A stretch of DNA of 64,000 nucleotides from positions 4,278,001 to 4,342,000 of the forward strand of contig NC_012522.1 of NCBI RefSeq assembly GCF_000010805.1, read 5' to 3'. The position numbers and the translations under genes were made by a program. Origin of the DNA: Rhodococcus opacus B4. GTDB taxonomy: Bacteria; Actinomycetota; Actinomycetes; Mycobacteriales; Mycobacteriaceae. This document shows, one piece after another, positions 21,291-30,020 of the stretch. The notes under the pieces were generated by a model. That model saw only the letters and a program-made list of their open reading frames with translations, made no database searches and was not told the origin of the DNA. How positions within the stretch are numbered: position 1 is the first letter of the stretch; each line of letters begins with the position of its first letter.

Positions 21291-22183
21291 GCGGACTCCG
21301 CCTCGGCTTCCGATGCCGTGCGAACGGGACGGTCGTTCGATCCAGCGCTACGGGCGTCCCGTTCGGCCGAGGCGCTCAGCCCGGACTTCTCCCGGTCCAT
21401 CTCGTAGATGACGTGGCGGACGTGGTCGGCGGCGTCGTCGCCCTCGTACGCTCGGACGACCTCCTCGATGCCGCCCTGCTGCCGGATCTGACCGTGGTCG
21501 ATCCACATGGCCCGGTCGCAGAGCTGGGCGAGGAACTCGTTGGAATGGCTGGCGAACACGAGGATGCCGGACCGCTCCACCAGCGCCTGCAACCGCACGC
21601 GCGCCTTCTTCATGAACTCCGCGTCGACGGCGCCGATGCCCTCGTCGAGCAGCAGGATCTCGGGGTCGATGCTGGTGACCACGCCCATTGCGACGCGCAC
21701 CCGCATGCCGGTGGAGTACGTGCGCAGCGGCATCGACAGGTACTCGCCCAGTTCGGTGAACTCGGCGATCTCGTCCATCTTCGCGAGCATCTGCTTACGG
21801 GTCTGCCCGAGGAACAGTCCGCGGATGATGATGTTCTCGTAGCCGGAGATCTCGGGGTCCATGCCCACACCGAGGTCGAAGACCGGGGCCACGCGGCCAC
21901 GGATGCTCGCGCTGCCGCGGGTGGGCTCGTAGATGCCGGACAGCAGTCGCAGCAGCGTCGACTTGCCGGCGCCGTTGTGGCCGACCAGGCCGATCCGGTC
22001 GCCTTCCTTCAGCGACAGGTTGATGTCGCGCAGGGCCTCGACCACCACGACGTCCGAGTTGTTGCGCCCGATCGACCCACCGGCCTTGCCGAGGAACGCC
22101 TTCTTCAGCGACCGGGATTTGGCGTCGAAGATCGGGAAGTCGACGCAGGCATCCCGCGTCTCGATACTCACATGTTCTGTCAT
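21287..22183 (-). CDS. wzt: galactan ABC exporter, ATP-binding subunit
   Basis: A 298-residue ATPase homologous to Rv3781/RfbE, partner of the Wzm permease in moving lipid-linked galactan. The Walker A is GHNGAGKST, the signature is YSTGMRVRVAMG and the Walker B is ILLLDEGIGAVD. An unstructured Glu/Ala/Ser-rich tail (about 265-298) follows; no carbohydrate-binding domain is attached. It is 12 bp from wzm and overlaps glfT1. Confidence 0.92.
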   Translation of the reverse strand: MTEHVSIETRDACVDFPIFDAKSRSLKKAFLGKAGGSIGRNNSDVVVVEALRDINLSLKEGDRIGLVGHNGAGKSTLLRLLSGIYEPTRGSASIRGRVAPVFDLGVGMDPEISGYENIIIRGLFLGQTRKQMLAKMDEIAEFTELGEYLSMPLRTYSTGMRVRVAMGVVTSIDPEILLLDEGIGAVDAEFMKKARVRLQALVERSGILVFASHSNEFLAQLCDRAMWIDHGQIRQQGGIEEVVRAYEGDDAADHVRHVIYEMDREKSGLSASAERDARSAGSNDRPVRTASEAEAESA

Positions 22184-22195
22184 TGCTTCAGACCC

Positions 22196-23074
22196 CTAAA
22201 CCCAGTAGGGCACACGGGCCCGGTACTTGCGAAGCGCGAGGATGGCGGCGGCCCACCCGACGACGGTGATGGCCAGCACGATGTACCAGTGGTACGCCTG
22301 CTGGTCCTGGCCGATCATCGGCGCACGCACGATGTCGAGGTAGTGGAACAGCGGGTTCAACTCGGCGAGCTTGACGCGCTCGGCGGCCTGCCCGCCCTGC
22401 GCCTCCAGGCTCTGCGTGGTCCACATGATCGGTGTCAGCACGAACAGCAGCAGCGTCATGCTGCCGAGAATCGGCGCGATGTCCCGGTAGCGGGTGGAGA
22501 AGATGCCGAACATGATCGACACCCACGCCGCGTTGACGACGATCAGCGCGATCGCCGGGATCGCCGCCAGCGACATCCAGGTCAGGTGCCGCCACACCCC
22601 GAACGCGAACAGCATGATCACGTAGATCACCAGGTTGTGGGCGAACAGCAGCAATTGCCGCCACACCAGCCGGTACACGTGGACACTCAGCGCCGACGGC
22701 AGCTGTTTGATCAGCCCCTCGTTGGCGATGAACACCTCGGACCCCTCGAGGATGCTCGCGCTGATCAGGTTCCAGACGATCAGACCCACGGTGACGTACG
22801 GCAGGAACTCGTCCAGCGGGATGTCCAGCAGGGCGGAGTACAGGATGCCCATCGCCGCGGCCTGCACGCCGGTGGCGATCGTGATCCAGAACGGGCCGAT
22901 CACCGACCGGCGGTAACGCTGCTTGATGTCCTGCCAGCCGAGGCTCAGCCACAGCTCGCGCTGAGCGAAGCCGTCCCTGAGGTCCTTGAACGCGCGACGG
23001 AAGGTCTGCGAATCGGACGCCGGGAGCGGGCCGCCTGCGGCCTCGGTTTCGATAGCGGATGCTGACACGGGCAC
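22196..23074 (-). CDS. wzm: galactan ABC exporter, permease subunit
   Basis: A 292-residue ABC-2-type permease with six hydrophobic segments, homologous to Rv3783/RfbD. The amphipathic N-terminus contains [23 protein letters not shown], the typical coupling region of Wzm. It is the first gene of the wzm-wzt-glfT1 operon and would export or flip the galactan precursor. The start assigned is at 23074. Confidence 0.92.
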   Translation of the reverse strand: MPVSASAIETEAAGGPLPASDSQTFRRAFKDLRDGFAQRELWLSLGWQDIKQRYRRSVIGPFWITIATGVQAAAMGILYSALLDIPLDEFLPYVTVGLIVWNLISASILEGSEVFIANEGLIKQLPSALSVHVYRLVWRQLLLFAHNLVIYVIMLFAFGVWRHLTWMSLAAIPAIALIVVNAAWVSIMFGIFSTRYRDIAPILGSMTLLLFVLTPIMWTTQSLEAQGGQAAERVKLAELNPLFHYLDIVRAPMIGQDQQAYHWYIVLAITVVGWAAAILALRKYRARVPYWV

Positions 23075-23116
23075 CGAGCCTACCGGGAGTCGAGTTCCAT
23101 GCTTTCTTGCCCGTTG

Positions 23117-23701
23117 CTACAGGTACTGGCCGGTACCGCTCGACTGCGACCCCGAGTCGTTGTTGTGCGGCCCGTGCGGGTTGCCCATGCTGAGGCCCGG
23201 AGGCAGGGCGCCCTGGCGCATCTGCTCGAGCTGGGAACGGGCCGCCATCTGCTGGGCGAACAGGGCCGTCTGGATGCCGTGGAACAGCCCTTCGAGCCAG
23301 CCCACCAGCTGCGCCTGCGCGATGCGGAGTTCGGCGTCGGTGGGGACGGTGTCGTCGGTGAAGGGCAGCGTGAGGCGTTCGAGTTCGTCGCGCAGTTCGG
23401 GGGCCAGGCCCTGCTCGAGCTCGTGGATCGACGACTTGTGGATCTCCTTCAGCCGGTTGCGGCTGGCGTCGTCGAGCGGTGCCGCGCGCACTTCCTCGAG
23501 CAGCTGCTTGATCATGGTTCCGATGCGCATGACCTTGGCCGGCTGCTCCACCATGTCGGCGATCGACTCGGTGCCGTTCCCGTTCTCGGCTGCGGCCGCG
23601 TCGGAGCCCTCGGGCTTGCTCGCAGCCTCCGCGACGGGAATCGCCATGGGCTGACCGTCGGGACCGATCACGACTACGTGTTCATTCTCCGAGTTCGTCA
23701 T
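23117..23701 (-). CDS. bpa: bacterial proteasome activator Bpa (PafE)
   Basis: A 194-residue DUF2587 protein matching Rv3780. It forms an ATP-independent ring that opens the 20S proteasome for unfolded proteins. An acidic disordered N-terminus precedes a helical core (about 45-160). The extreme C-terminus GQYL is the HbYX-type motif that docks in the proteasome alpha-ring pockets. Its presence implies a 20S proteasome elsewhere in the genome. Confidence 0.93.
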   Translation of the reverse strand: MTNSENEHVVVIGPDGQPMAIPVAEAASKPEGSDAAAAENGNGTESIADMVEQPAKVMRIGTMIKQLLEEVRAAPLDDASRNRLKEIHKSSIHELEQGLAPELRDELERLTLPFTDDTVPTDAELRIAQAQLVGWLEGLFHGIQTALFAQQMAARSQLEQMRQGALPPGLSMGNPHGPHNNDSGSQSSGTGQYL

Positions 23702-23833
23702 GCCTCCATCTTGGCTGTTCCTGCGCGGCAGTGCGAAAGTGCGTCCGATTTGGCCCTTTCCAACTTTGTTGCATTCAACAACAATCGATGGCTGGCTTCG
23801 ACCGTATTGACTTGGGGTCTTAGAGTGTCGGGC
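23702..23833. promoter_or_regulatory. bpa / desulfurase-like divergent region with TTGTTG palindrome
   Basis: A 132-bp region between divergent genes. TTGTTG-CATT-CAACAA (23766-23781) is a perfect inverted repeat in an otherwise AT-richer stretch, a candidate operator. A TTGACT hexamer lies nearer the rightward gene but has no well-spaced -10 partner. Confidence 0.4.
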
Positions 23834-25036
23834 ATGGCTTACGACGTTGCCCGCGTTCGGGGACTCATCCCCTCACTCGGCGACGGTTGGATCCATCTCG
23901 ATCCGCAGGCCGGCATGCAGATTCCGGACGCGGTGTCGCGCACTGTCTCCACGGCCTTCCGGGCTTCTGCCTCTTCGTCGACCGGACGACATGTGTCCAG
24001 CCGGCGCAGTGCGGCGGTTCTCGATGCGGCCCGAGCAGCCGTCGCCGACCTGGTCGGAGGCGATCCCGCCGGGGTCGTGCTCGGACCCGACCGATCCGTT
24101 CTCCTGGCCTGGCTGGCCGAGTCGCTGAGCACGCGACTCGGTCTCGGCACCGGGCTCGTGCTCTCCCGCCTCGACGAGGAAGCGAACGTGGCGCCGTGGC
24201 TGCGCGTCGCCAGCCGGTACGGCGCCCAGGTGCGGTGGGCGGAGGTCGAGATCGAGACCTGCGAACTCCCCAGCTGGCAGTTCCAGGACCTCATCACCAC
24301 CACGACGCGTCTCGTCGCGCTCACCGCCGCCTCCCCGATCGTCGGCTCGGCGCCCGACGTCCGCGTCGCCTCCGACCGCGTCCACGAAGTCGGCGGACTG
24401 ATGGTCGTCGACGCGATCGGCGCCGCCCCCTACGCGCACGTCGACATCAACGAACTCGGCGCGGACGTCGTCGCCGTCGGTGCCACCTCCTGGGGCGGAC
24501 CGCAGGTCGGGGCGCTCGTGTTCCGCGACCCCAGCCTCCTCGACCGCATCCCCGCGGTGTCGCTCAACCCGTACGCGCGGGGTGTCGAACGTCTCGAGGT
24601 CGGGGTGCACCAGTTCGCGCTCCTCGCCGGCCTCACCACGTCGATCGACTTCCTCGCGAACCTCGACGAGTCGGCCACCGGTTCCCGGCGCGAGAAGCTC
24701 GAGGCGTCCATCAGCTCGCTGCAGAACTACCAGGACACCCTGTTCGACCACCTCATGTCCTCGCTGAAGCGGCTGCCGCAGGTCATGGTCATCGGGCGCT
24801 CGCCGAGCCGGGTTCCGACGCTCAGCTTCACCGTCGCCGGAGTCTCGGCCGACAAGGTCGCGTCGCACCTCGCCGACAAGCGCATCGCCACCGTCAGCGG
24901 CGTCCACGGCGGCTCTCGGCTGCTCGACGCCCTCGGCGTCAACGACGAGGGCGGCGCCGTCACCATCGGACTCGCGCCGTACACCACCCGCTACGAGATC
25001 GACCAGCTCGTCAACGAGCTCGCTACCCTCGGCTGA
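23834..25036 (+). CDS. cysteine-desulfurase-like aminotransferase-fold protein lacking the PLP lysine
   Basis: A 400-residue fold-type I PLP-family protein equivalent to Rv3778c. It keeps [15 protein letters not shown] with the PLP-ring Asp (about 193). The segment where S-x-H-K should supply the Schiff-base lysine reads [14 protein letters not shown] (about 215-228), with no lysine. The usual D-x-x-H-x-x-N-x-x-PW segment reads DEEANVAPW, without its His. It may be catalytically dead or use another chemistry. The ATG at 23834 gives the normal length. Confidence 0.75.
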   Translation: MAYDVARVRGLIPSLGDGWIHLDPQAGMQIPDAVSRTVSTAFRASASSSTGRHVSSRRSAAVLDAARAAVADLVGGDPAGVVLGPDRSVLLAWLAESLSTRLGLGTGLVLSRLDEEANVAPWLRVASRYGAQVRWAEVEIETCELPSWQFQDLITTTTRLVALTAASPIVGSAPDVRVASDRVHEVGGLMVVDAIGAAPYAHVDINELGADVVAVGATSWGGPQVGALVFRDPSLLDRIPAVSLNPYARGVERLEVGVHQFALLAGLTTSIDFLANLDESATGSRREKLEASISSLQNYQDTLFDHLMSSLKRLPQVMVIGRSPSRVPTLSFTVAGVSADKVASHLADKRIATVSGVHGGSRLLDALGVNDEGGAVTIGLAPYTTRYEIDQLVNELATLG

Positions 25037-25090
25037 GCAGTCCCGGCGCCGGTCCTCGCCGCGCCGCCGCCCCGGCCGCCTGCCGCGCCC

Positions 25091-25130
25091 AATGTGACAT
25101 TCGTTCCGTTGGAGCGGACCAATGTCACAT
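25091..25130. terminator. imperfect 40-bp palindrome between convergent genes
   Basis: AATGTGACAT (25091-25100) and AATGTCACAT (25121-25130) form the outer arms, and TTCCG/CGGA the inner arms. It lies between the 3' ends of two convergent genes and would end transcription from both sides. It is similar in style to dispersed rhodococcal intergenic repeats. Confidence 0.5.
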
Positions 25131-25157
25131 CGGGCGACGACGGCGGCAGGCGGACGG

Positions 25158-26153
25158 TCAGTTCCGCGGGATCGTCAGGATCACCTTGCCGACGGTCTCC
25201 GCGGAGTCGAGCAGTTCGTGTCCGCGCGGAGCCTCGGTGATGGGCAGTTCGGCCGAGACGACGGGGTGGACCGCGCCCTCCGCGATCAGCGGCCACAGCC
25301 GCTTGCGGACGTCGGCGACGATGTCGGCCTTGCCCTCGCGGCCCGACTCGGGCCGTCCCCGCAGTCCGGCCGCCGTCACGTGGGCGCGTTTGGCCAGCAC
25401 CTTGCCCAGGTCCAGTTCGCCCTTGCGGCCGCCCTGCATACCGATGACGACGAGCCGGCCGTCCGCGGCGAGCACGTCGACGTTGCGGTCGAGGTAGGCG
25501 CCGCCCATGTTGTCGAGGATCACGTCGGCGCCGTGACCGTCGGTCGCCTTGCGGATCTCGTCGACGAAATCGGCTTCCCGGTAGTTGACGAGGATGTCGG
25601 CACCGAGTTCGCGGCAGCGCGCCAGCTTCTCCTCGGATCCGGCGGTGACGGCCACCCGCGCCCCCAGTGCGACGCCCACCTGAATGGCGTGTGTGCCGAT
25701 CCCGCCGCCACCGCCGTGCACCAGCAGCACGTCGCCGCGGGTCAGTCCGGCGCCCATCACGACGTTCGACCACACCGTGCACGCGACCTCCGGCAGCGAC
25801 GCGGCGACGAGGAGATCCACCCCTTCGGGCAGCGGGAGAAGTTGCGACGCGGGAACGGCGACCTTCTCCGCGTAGCCGCCGCCGGCCAGCAGCGCACACA
25901 CCTGGTCGCCGACGGACCACCCGGACACTCCCTCGCCGAGTTCGGCGATCGTGCCGGAGCATTCGAGCCCGAGGACGTCGCTGGCTCCGGGCGGCGGGGG
26001 ATAGAACCCCTGGCGCTGCAGCAGGTCGGCTCGGTTCACGGCGGTCGCGGCGACGTCGAGGAGGACGTGACCGGGGGGAAGTTCCGGGTCGGGCTGCTCG
26101 GCCCACGTCATGACTTCGGGGCCGCCCGGCTGATCGATCGTGATCGCATACAT
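25158..26153 (-). CDS. NAD(P)H:quinone oxidoreductase (zeta-crystallin type)
   Basis: A 331-residue zinc-free MDR enzyme matching Rv3777. The segment AVNRADLLQRQGFYPPPPGASDVLGLE is characteristic of the PIG3/quinone oxidoreductase group. The NADPH-binding motif is VHGGGGGIGTHAIQ. The ATG at 26153 is chosen since the conserved MYAITIDQPGGPE follows. It is divergent from the MarR gene across 122 bp, and MarR proteins often regulate such enzymes. Confidence 0.87.
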   Translation of the reverse strand: MYAITIDQPGGPEVMTWAEQPDPELPPGHVLLDVAATAVNRADLLQRQGFYPPPPGASDVLGLECSGTIAELGEGVSGWSVGDQVCALLAGGGYAEKVAVPASQLLPLPEGVDLLVAASLPEVACTVWSNVVMGAGLTRGDVLLVHGGGGGIGTHAIQVGVALGARVAVTAGSEEKLARCRELGADILVNYREADFVDEIRKATDGHGADVILDNMGGAYLDRNVDVLAADGRLVVIGMQGGRKGELDLGKVLAKRAHVTAAGLRGRPESGREGKADIVADVRKRLWPLIAEGAVHPVVSAELPITEAPRGHELLDSAETVGKVILTIPRN

Positions 26154-26275
26154 GGGAACGACGCTAGCGAAACGCGGCGCCGTCCGGTGCCCGCGACCGA
26201 TCCGAGCGACCGCTCGGCCTCTTCGGGTACCGCACGCTACTGGAAAGTAATGTCGCACTACTAGAATGTGAACCT
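26154..26275. promoter_or_regulatory. quinone oxidoreductase / MarR divergent promoter region
   Basis: 122 bp between divergent starts. TACTGGAAAGTA is a short inverted repeat (TACT/AGTA) near the marR side, and CTACT recurs 21 bp later. These are weak candidates for a MarR operator. Confidence 0.35.
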
Positions 26276-26758
26276 GTGACAGCAGAAACCTCCGACGCCG
26301 AGGCCGCGACCAACTGGTTGACGCCCGCCGAGATGCGCGCATGGCGCGGCTACATGGACGGCAACCAGCGGCTGATGGACGTCCTCAACCGGGATCTGCA
26401 GGAGAAACACGACCTCTCCCTCGCGGACTACCGGATTCTGGTGCTGCTGTCCGAGTCGCCGGACGGTTCGCTGCGCATGAGCGATCTCGCGGACGGCGTC
26501 CTCTCCTCCCGCAGCCGCCTCACCCACCAGATCCGGCGGATGGAGGCGCAGGGCATGGTCAACCGCGACACCTGCCTCGAGGACGGCCGCGGAGTGCTCG
26601 CCGTCATCACCGACGAAGGTCGCGCCCGGCTCGCGGACGCGGCCCCCACCCATGTGGCCGGGGTACGCAGCAACCTCGTCGATCTGCTCACCAAGTCTCA
26701 GCTCAAGGTTCTCGCCGAGGTGTTCGAACGCGTCGACAAGGCCATCGGCGACCGCTGA
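26276..26758 (+). CDS. MarR-family transcriptional regulator
   Basis: A 160-residue winged-helix regulator. The wHTH includes LRMSDLADGVLSSRSRLTHQIRRMEAQGMV, followed by the wing DGRGVLAVITDEG. A GTG start is used. It is divergent from the quinone oxidoreductase and probably represses it and itself in response to a phenolic or quinone-like ligand. Confidence 0.85.
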   Translation: MTAETSDAEAATNWLTPAEMRAWRGYMDGNQRLMDVLNRDLQEKHDLSLADYRILVLLSESPDGSLRMSDLADGVLSSRSRLTHQIRRMEAQGMVNRDTCLEDGRGVLAVITDEGRARLADAAPTHVAGVRSNLVDLLTKSQLKVLAEVFERVDKAIGDR

Positions 26759-26762
26759 CCGG

Positions 26763-26791
26763 TTGCCCGATGCTGCGTCCGTACCGATAAG
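26763..26791 (+). promoter_or_regulatory. candidate promoter of tRNA-Ser(UGA)
   Basis: TTGCCC (26763-26768) and GATAAG (26786-26791) are 17 bp apart and 9 bp before the tRNA. The hexamers are only approximate matches. Confidence 0.35.
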
Positions 26792-26800
26792 ATCGCCCAC

Positions 26801-26887
26801 GGAAGCGTGGCAGAGCGGCCGAATGCACTCGCCTTGAAAGCGAGCGTGGCGTTAAACCCACCGGGGGTTCAAATCCCTCCGCTTCCG
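26801..26887 (+). tRNA. tRNA-Ser(UGA), integration site
   Basis: Acceptor GGAAGCG (26801-26807) pairs with CGCTTCC (26880-26886). The anticodon loop CTTGAAA gives UGA, and a long class II variable arm follows. CCA is not encoded. Its 3' end is the att core of the integrated element: the last bases recur at 35809-35839. Confidence 0.95.
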
Positions 26888-26895
26888 CAGAGTGA
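26865..26895 (+). repeat. attL: 31-bp direct repeat at the tRNA-Ser 3' end
   Basis: The 31 bp starting GGGTTCAAATCC within the T-arm and ending AGAGTGA are identical to 35809-35839. The copies bracket an integrase-encoding segment, as expected for att sites of a tRNA-targeting tyrosine integrase. Weaker similarity continues for about 60 bp past the core. Confidence 0.9.
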
Positions 26896-26938
26896 AAAGG
26901 CTCTGATCTGGTTGATGGTTACCAGGTCAGAGCCTTTT
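26895..26938 (+). terminator. rho-independent terminator of tRNA-Ser
   Basis: GGCTCTGA (26899-26906) pairs with TCAGAGCC (26927-26934), with CTGGT/ACCAG extending the stem, and a TTTTT run follows. It may also terminate the integrase transcript arriving from the right. Confidence 0.75.
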
Positions 26939-26960
26939 TCGTTGCTGTCACCGAATAGGG

Positions 26961-28067
26961 TCAGTCGGCTTTTGGCCACACTTTGGCCACACTCGGTCGA
27001 GAAACAGCCTGATCTAGGGCGTCTCCCACGGCGTCGAGATCGTCCTCGAACAGGTCGCTGTACGTGTCGAGCGTCATCGCCGCCGATGCGTGCCCGAGCA
27101 TCCGCTGGAGGCTCTTCACGTTCGCGCCAGCCGCGATCGACAGGGAAGCGCATGTGTGCCGTAGATCGTGCGGGGTGAGCCGAGGGACACCCGACTTCTC
27201 GACCGCCTTCGTGAACCAACCCGTGAAGCTCACCGAGCGCTTCAGGTAGTCACCGTCGCGGCCAGGGAACACCAGGTCGTCGCGACCCTTGCCCTCGCAC
27301 TGCCGCGCCAGCTCCTCGACTACGAAACCCGGTATCGGCACCGACCGCGACTTGTGCGACTTCGGGGTGCCGACGTGCATCTCCATGTTCACCTGTACGG
27401 CGTTCTCGACGACGGTGGCGCGCTTCCGCAGTAGGTCCAGGTGCCTGACCCGAAGGCCGATCGCCTCACCCCACCGCAAACCGCAGTAGGCCAGCACCAG
27501 GACCAGGGCCCGCTTCTCGCCGGCCGAGTCTGCGAGCGCTGCTACTTCGTCGTGTGTGAGGTAGACCCGCGGCTTCCGCTGCTTGCGAGGCAGGTTCTCG
27601 ACGCCGCGTGCAGGGTTACGCGCCAGACGCTTGCCCTTGACTGCGCTGTCCAGGATCCCAGCCAGGACGCCATACGCCCGAATGACGACGGTCGCGCCCT
27701 TGGTGCGGTTCAGGTCCGCAATCCAGCGTTCGACGGCGTCTAGGTCGACGTCAGACAGCCGCACGGTTCCCCACCGTGGTTTCACGTGGACACGCCACGA
27801 CGTTTCGAGGGAACGGTACGCAGAGGGCTTCAGATCGGACTCTTTGCGCTCGAGCCACGCTGGGCCGACCTCGCCCATGGTGATATGCCCGAGCTTCGGT
27901 GGGACATACTCGCCGCGCATCTTCTCGACTTCGACCGTGGCCGCGAAGTCTTGCGCCTGACGCTTACTGGTGAAGCCGCGCCGACGGGTCGACTTCCGTT
28001 CCGGCGTTCGGTAGCGGACCTCCCACCGCTTGCCGGCCGCGGTGTCGTAGCTACTGATCGTTGCCAT
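26961..28067 (-). CDS. tyrosine recombinase integrase
   Basis: A 368-residue phage-type integrase with an N-terminal AP2-like arm-binding domain (1-60) and a SAM-like core-binding domain (about 62-150). The catalytic set is complete: Arg198 in GLRWGEA, Lys236, His300 and Arg303 in HDLRH, His326 in LGHAS and Tyr336 in TYSDLF. Its 3' end lies 65 bp from attL. The 3' coding end contains two overlapping TTTGGCCACACT repeats that may double as arm sites. The start overlaps the upstream XRE gene by 17 bp. Confidence 0.93.
   Translation of the reverse strand: MATISSYDTAAGKRWEVRYRTPERKSTRRRGFTSKRQAQDFAATVEVEKMRGEYVPPKLGHITMGEVGPAWLERKESDLKPSAYRSLETSWRVHVKPRWGTVRLSDVDLDAVERWIADLNRTKGATVVIRAYGVLAGILDSAVKGKRLARNPARGVENLPRKQRKPRVYLTHDEVAALADSAGEKRALVLVLAYCGLRWGEAIGLRVRHLDLLRKRATVVENAVQVNMEMHVGTPKSHKSRSVPIPGFVVEELARQCEGKGRDDLVFPGRDGDYLKRSVSFTGWFTKAVEKSGVPRLTPHDLRHTCASLSIAAGANVKSLQRMLGHASAAMTLDTYSDLFEDDLDAVGDALDQAVSRPSVAKVWPKAD
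26971..26993. repeat. candidate integrase arm-type sites (left)
   Basis: TTTGGCCACACT occurs at 26971-26982 and 26982-26993, an 11-bp period, inside the last codons of the integrase. Related CTGGCCACAC and CTGGACACAC lie at 35696-35716 near the other end. Paired repeats on both sides of att are typical of integrase arm sites. Confidence 0.4.
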
Positions 28068-28653
28068 GCCGAAGTCTCGCTTTCAGCTCAGCTTTCAGAT
28101 CCCGGGCTACCCGGCCGCGCTTCTGCGCATTCGCTCCGGTACCCGCTCGCGAGTCGCGCTCCTCGGCGAATGAGCGGCCCCACAGTTCATGGGAAAGCTC
28201 CGCGAACCGGCGCCCAGTTATCCCGAGTGATTGAGCTGCGCGCTGCTCAGCCTCGCCGCCCGCCTGCCGAATGGCCATTGCAAGCATTAGTTCGGCAGCG
28301 GACGCGCCCTCTGGAGGTTCCTGGTCCGCAGGCTTCCCCTGGAGCGCGCCGACTAAATCCGAGCCGTCCATCACGAGGCGCTCGTTGATCTGTACCGCGC
28401 CGTCGCACTGAACGAGATCCGACAGCGCAACGGGTGCCCTCGTCGCCGCACTCAAGGCAATACAGACGCTGAGAAGTGTTGGGAGAGTAGGACTTACTCG
28501 CCCTGATTCCAGATCTCCAACTTTCCCTGTCGACCACTTGAGCCCAGCCTCTCGGGCGTATTGCGCGACCGTGTCGAGGGTTGCGCCGGCGTCGGTTCTC
28601 ATGCGTCGGACGTTCGCGCCGATCACGAGCGTCAGCGGCTTCGGTGAGTCCAT
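28051..28653 (-). CDS. XRE-type repressor of the element
   Basis: A 200-residue protein with an N-terminal HTH (about 8-62: IGANVRRMRTDAGATLDTVAQYA and WSTGKVGDLESGR) and an uncharacterised helical C-terminal half. It is transcribed with the integrase (17-bp overlap) and is divergent from the excisionase-like gene. That is the normal place for the maintenance repressor of a phage or satellite. Confidence 0.8.
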   Translation of the reverse strand: MDSPKPLTLVIGANVRRMRTDAGATLDTVAQYAREAGLKWSTGKVGDLESGRVSPTLPTLLSVCIALSAATRAPVALSDLVQCDGAVQINERLVMDGSDLVGALQGKPADQEPPEGASAAELMLAMAIRQAGGEAEQRAAQSLGITGRRFAELSHELWGRSFAEERDSRAGTGANAQKRGRVARDLKAELKARLRHGNDQ

Positions 28654-28673
28654 GCGCTCAGGCTACTTGATTT

Positions 28674-28735
28674 GAGGTGACTTGACACCTCTCCAGTTCA
28701 ATGCTTCTATTCTCATGTCGCTCGAAATCGAGTGA
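28674..28735. promoter_or_regulatory. divergent control region with two inverted repeats
   Basis: GAGGTG-ACTTGA-CACCTC (28674-28691) and TCGCTCGAAATCGAGTGA (28718-28735, one mismatch pair) lie between the XRE repressor and the rightward operon. They are good candidates for the repressor's operators over divergent promoters. Confidence 0.5.
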
Positions 28736-28758
28736 ACTGAGAATGGTAGGAGATGCAG

Positions 28759-28977
28759 ATGACAGAGGCAGACAAGCGGCTTCCGCTCGCAACACCGAGC
28801 GAGGTGGCCGAGTTTCGTCGGATCACTGAGGCCAGCCTCGCCCAGGAGCGATACAAGGGCACCGGGCCGAAGTTCCGGAAGCTCGGACGAAAGGTCTTCT
28901 ACGACTGGGCGGACGTTTACGCCTGGGTCGACGGCAACACAATGCAGCGCACCGACGACCGGCCAGGCGCTGCCTGA
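28759..28977 (+). CDS. excisionase/AlpA-like small HTH protein
   Basis: A 72-residue MerR/Xis-type winged-helix protein: ATPSEVAEFRRITEASLAQERYKGTGPKFRKLGRKVFYDWADVYAW is the standard one-HTH layout. It is the first gene of the rightward operon, opposite the integrase, and probably acts as recombination directionality factor. The ATG at 28759 lies 6 bases after AGGAG; ATG 28753 is too close to it. Confidence 0.75.
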   Translation: MTEADKRLPLATPSEVAEFRRITEASLAQERYKGTGPKFRKLGRKVFYDWADVYAWVDGNTMQRTDDRPGAA

Positions 28978-29238
28978 ATGCCCGTCAACGAGAACGCCCC
29001 CGACGCCGGCCAGGGCATCGAGGGCAACGAGATCCGAACCAACACTCACGAAGGAACAGATTCAATGGCCCAGCTTACCGCGACCGCAACCCTCCCTGAG
29101 CAGATTGGCGAGGACTGGACCGAACTCACCGACTTCGAGCGCGACTGCCTGCACGAGCTCGACGGCGCAGGAATCAATCTCAGTCTTCTTCGGTACCTCG
29201 CGGCAGCATCCACCGGCAACCGGGCCGAGGTGGCCTGA
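28978..29238 (+). CDS. small hypothetical protein
   Basis: The ATG directly follows the excisionase-like stop, giving 86 residues. An internal ATG at 29065 with AAGGA 9 bases upstream would give a 57-residue form starting MAQLTATATL and may be the real start. The C-terminal half (TDFERDCLHELDGAGINLSLLRYLAAA) looks helical. Function unknown. Confidence 0.5.
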   Translation: MPVNENAPDAGQGIEGNEIRTNTHEGTDSMAQLTATATLPEQIGEDWTELTDFERDCLHELDGAGINLSLLRYLAAASTGNRAEVA

Positions 29239-29495
29239 TGTACATCGTCACCGACGTCGTCACCGACGTCGTCACCGACGAGTTGCCCACGGTGAAGCAC
29301 ATCGCCGAGACCAAGACGATTCGGATCACGTTCGGGCTGAATGGCCATCTGTCCCTCACGCTCGCCGAGGCCGCGCACGTCGTCACCGAGCTGGCAGCCG
29401 CCCTGGGAGAAGCACAGGGCGAAGAGGTCAAGCCGTTGGTTCGGGACGAGGACCGCGTTCGGGCCGAGGTCGAGATTCGGGAGGGGCTCCAGTGA
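29238..29495 (+). CDS. small hypothetical protein with tandem VTDV repeat
   Basis: An 85-residue protein overlapping the previous stop by one base. The N-terminus is encoded by three tandem 12-bp units (GTCACCGACGTC twice, then GTCACCGACGAG; 29247-29282), which give VTDVVTDVVTDE and could vary in number by slippage. The rest is a plain alpha/beta sequence with no recognised family. Confidence 0.55.
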   Translation: MYIVTDVVTDVVTDELPTVKHIAETKTIRITFGLNGHLSLTLAEAAHVVTELAAALGEAQGEEVKPLVRDEDRVRAEVEIREGLQ

Positions 29496-29587
29496 GCACC
29501 ACAACATTCGCGCTCGCGGCGCTCCTGATCGCCGAGAACCTGGTGATCATCTGCGCGGGGTTCCAACGCTTCACCGAACACCACTGA
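29492..29587 (+). CDS. 31-residue membrane peptide
   Basis: The GTG start at 29492 overlaps the preceding stop by 4 bp (GTGA). The product begins MSTTTFALAALLIAEN and is one hydrophobic helix with a short polar tail ending in HH. The coupling and helix suggest a real small protein; there is no homology to judge function. Confidence 0.4.
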   Translation: MSTTTFALAALLIAENLVIICAGFQRFTEHH

Positions 29588-29705
29588 TCGAACACGAACA
29601 CTGCACTACGTCAATGCCGCCAGCCGCACCCCATTGACAGCGAACCGAGGAGCCGAAATGCCCGCCAGGCCCCAGCTCCTCGGTGAACACAGAGAAGGAC
29701 AAACG

Positions 29706-30020
29706 ATGTCCACCAGCAAAGATGCCGACAGTGGCGTCGCCGATGCCCTGTCCGGCGCTCATCCCGACCTAATGCTCCTTGCCCGACAGTGGGTCTACGG
29801 ACTCCCGGAGGGTGCGACGTTCACGGCAGCTCGACTCGGCGAGGTCCTTCCCCCATACGCAGACGACAAGCCCTGCCGACGCGGAGCGATCGTCAGGGAA
29901 CTGAACCGCAAGGGCTGGATCGAGTTCCACGGATACGGACCCCGGGCCGCAGAAGGCGACTGGGACGCCCCGGCACGCGTCTGGCGCCGCACCGCACTTC
30001 AGCTCGGTGATGCAGCATGA
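29706..30020 (+). CDS. hypothetical protein, possible winged helix
   Basis: 104 residues from the ATG at 29706, chosen because AAGGA precedes it at suitable distance; an open frame extends 24 codons upstream. LLARQWVYGLPEGATFTAARLGEVLPPY and RGAIVRELNRKGWIEFHGYG look like a wHTH. It overlaps the replication gene start by 4 bp (ATGA), so it may be a replication accessory. Confidence 0.5.
   Translation: MSTSKDADSGVADALSGAHPDLMLLARQWVYGLPEGATFTAARLGEVLPPYADDKPCRRGAIVRELNRKGWIEFHGYGPRAAEGDWDAPARVWRRTALQLGDAA

Noticed and set aside
29247..29282. Tandem 12-bp repeat as a regulatory iteron or CRISPR
   Set aside because: Three in-frame units inside a small coding sequence; best explained as a coding repeat.
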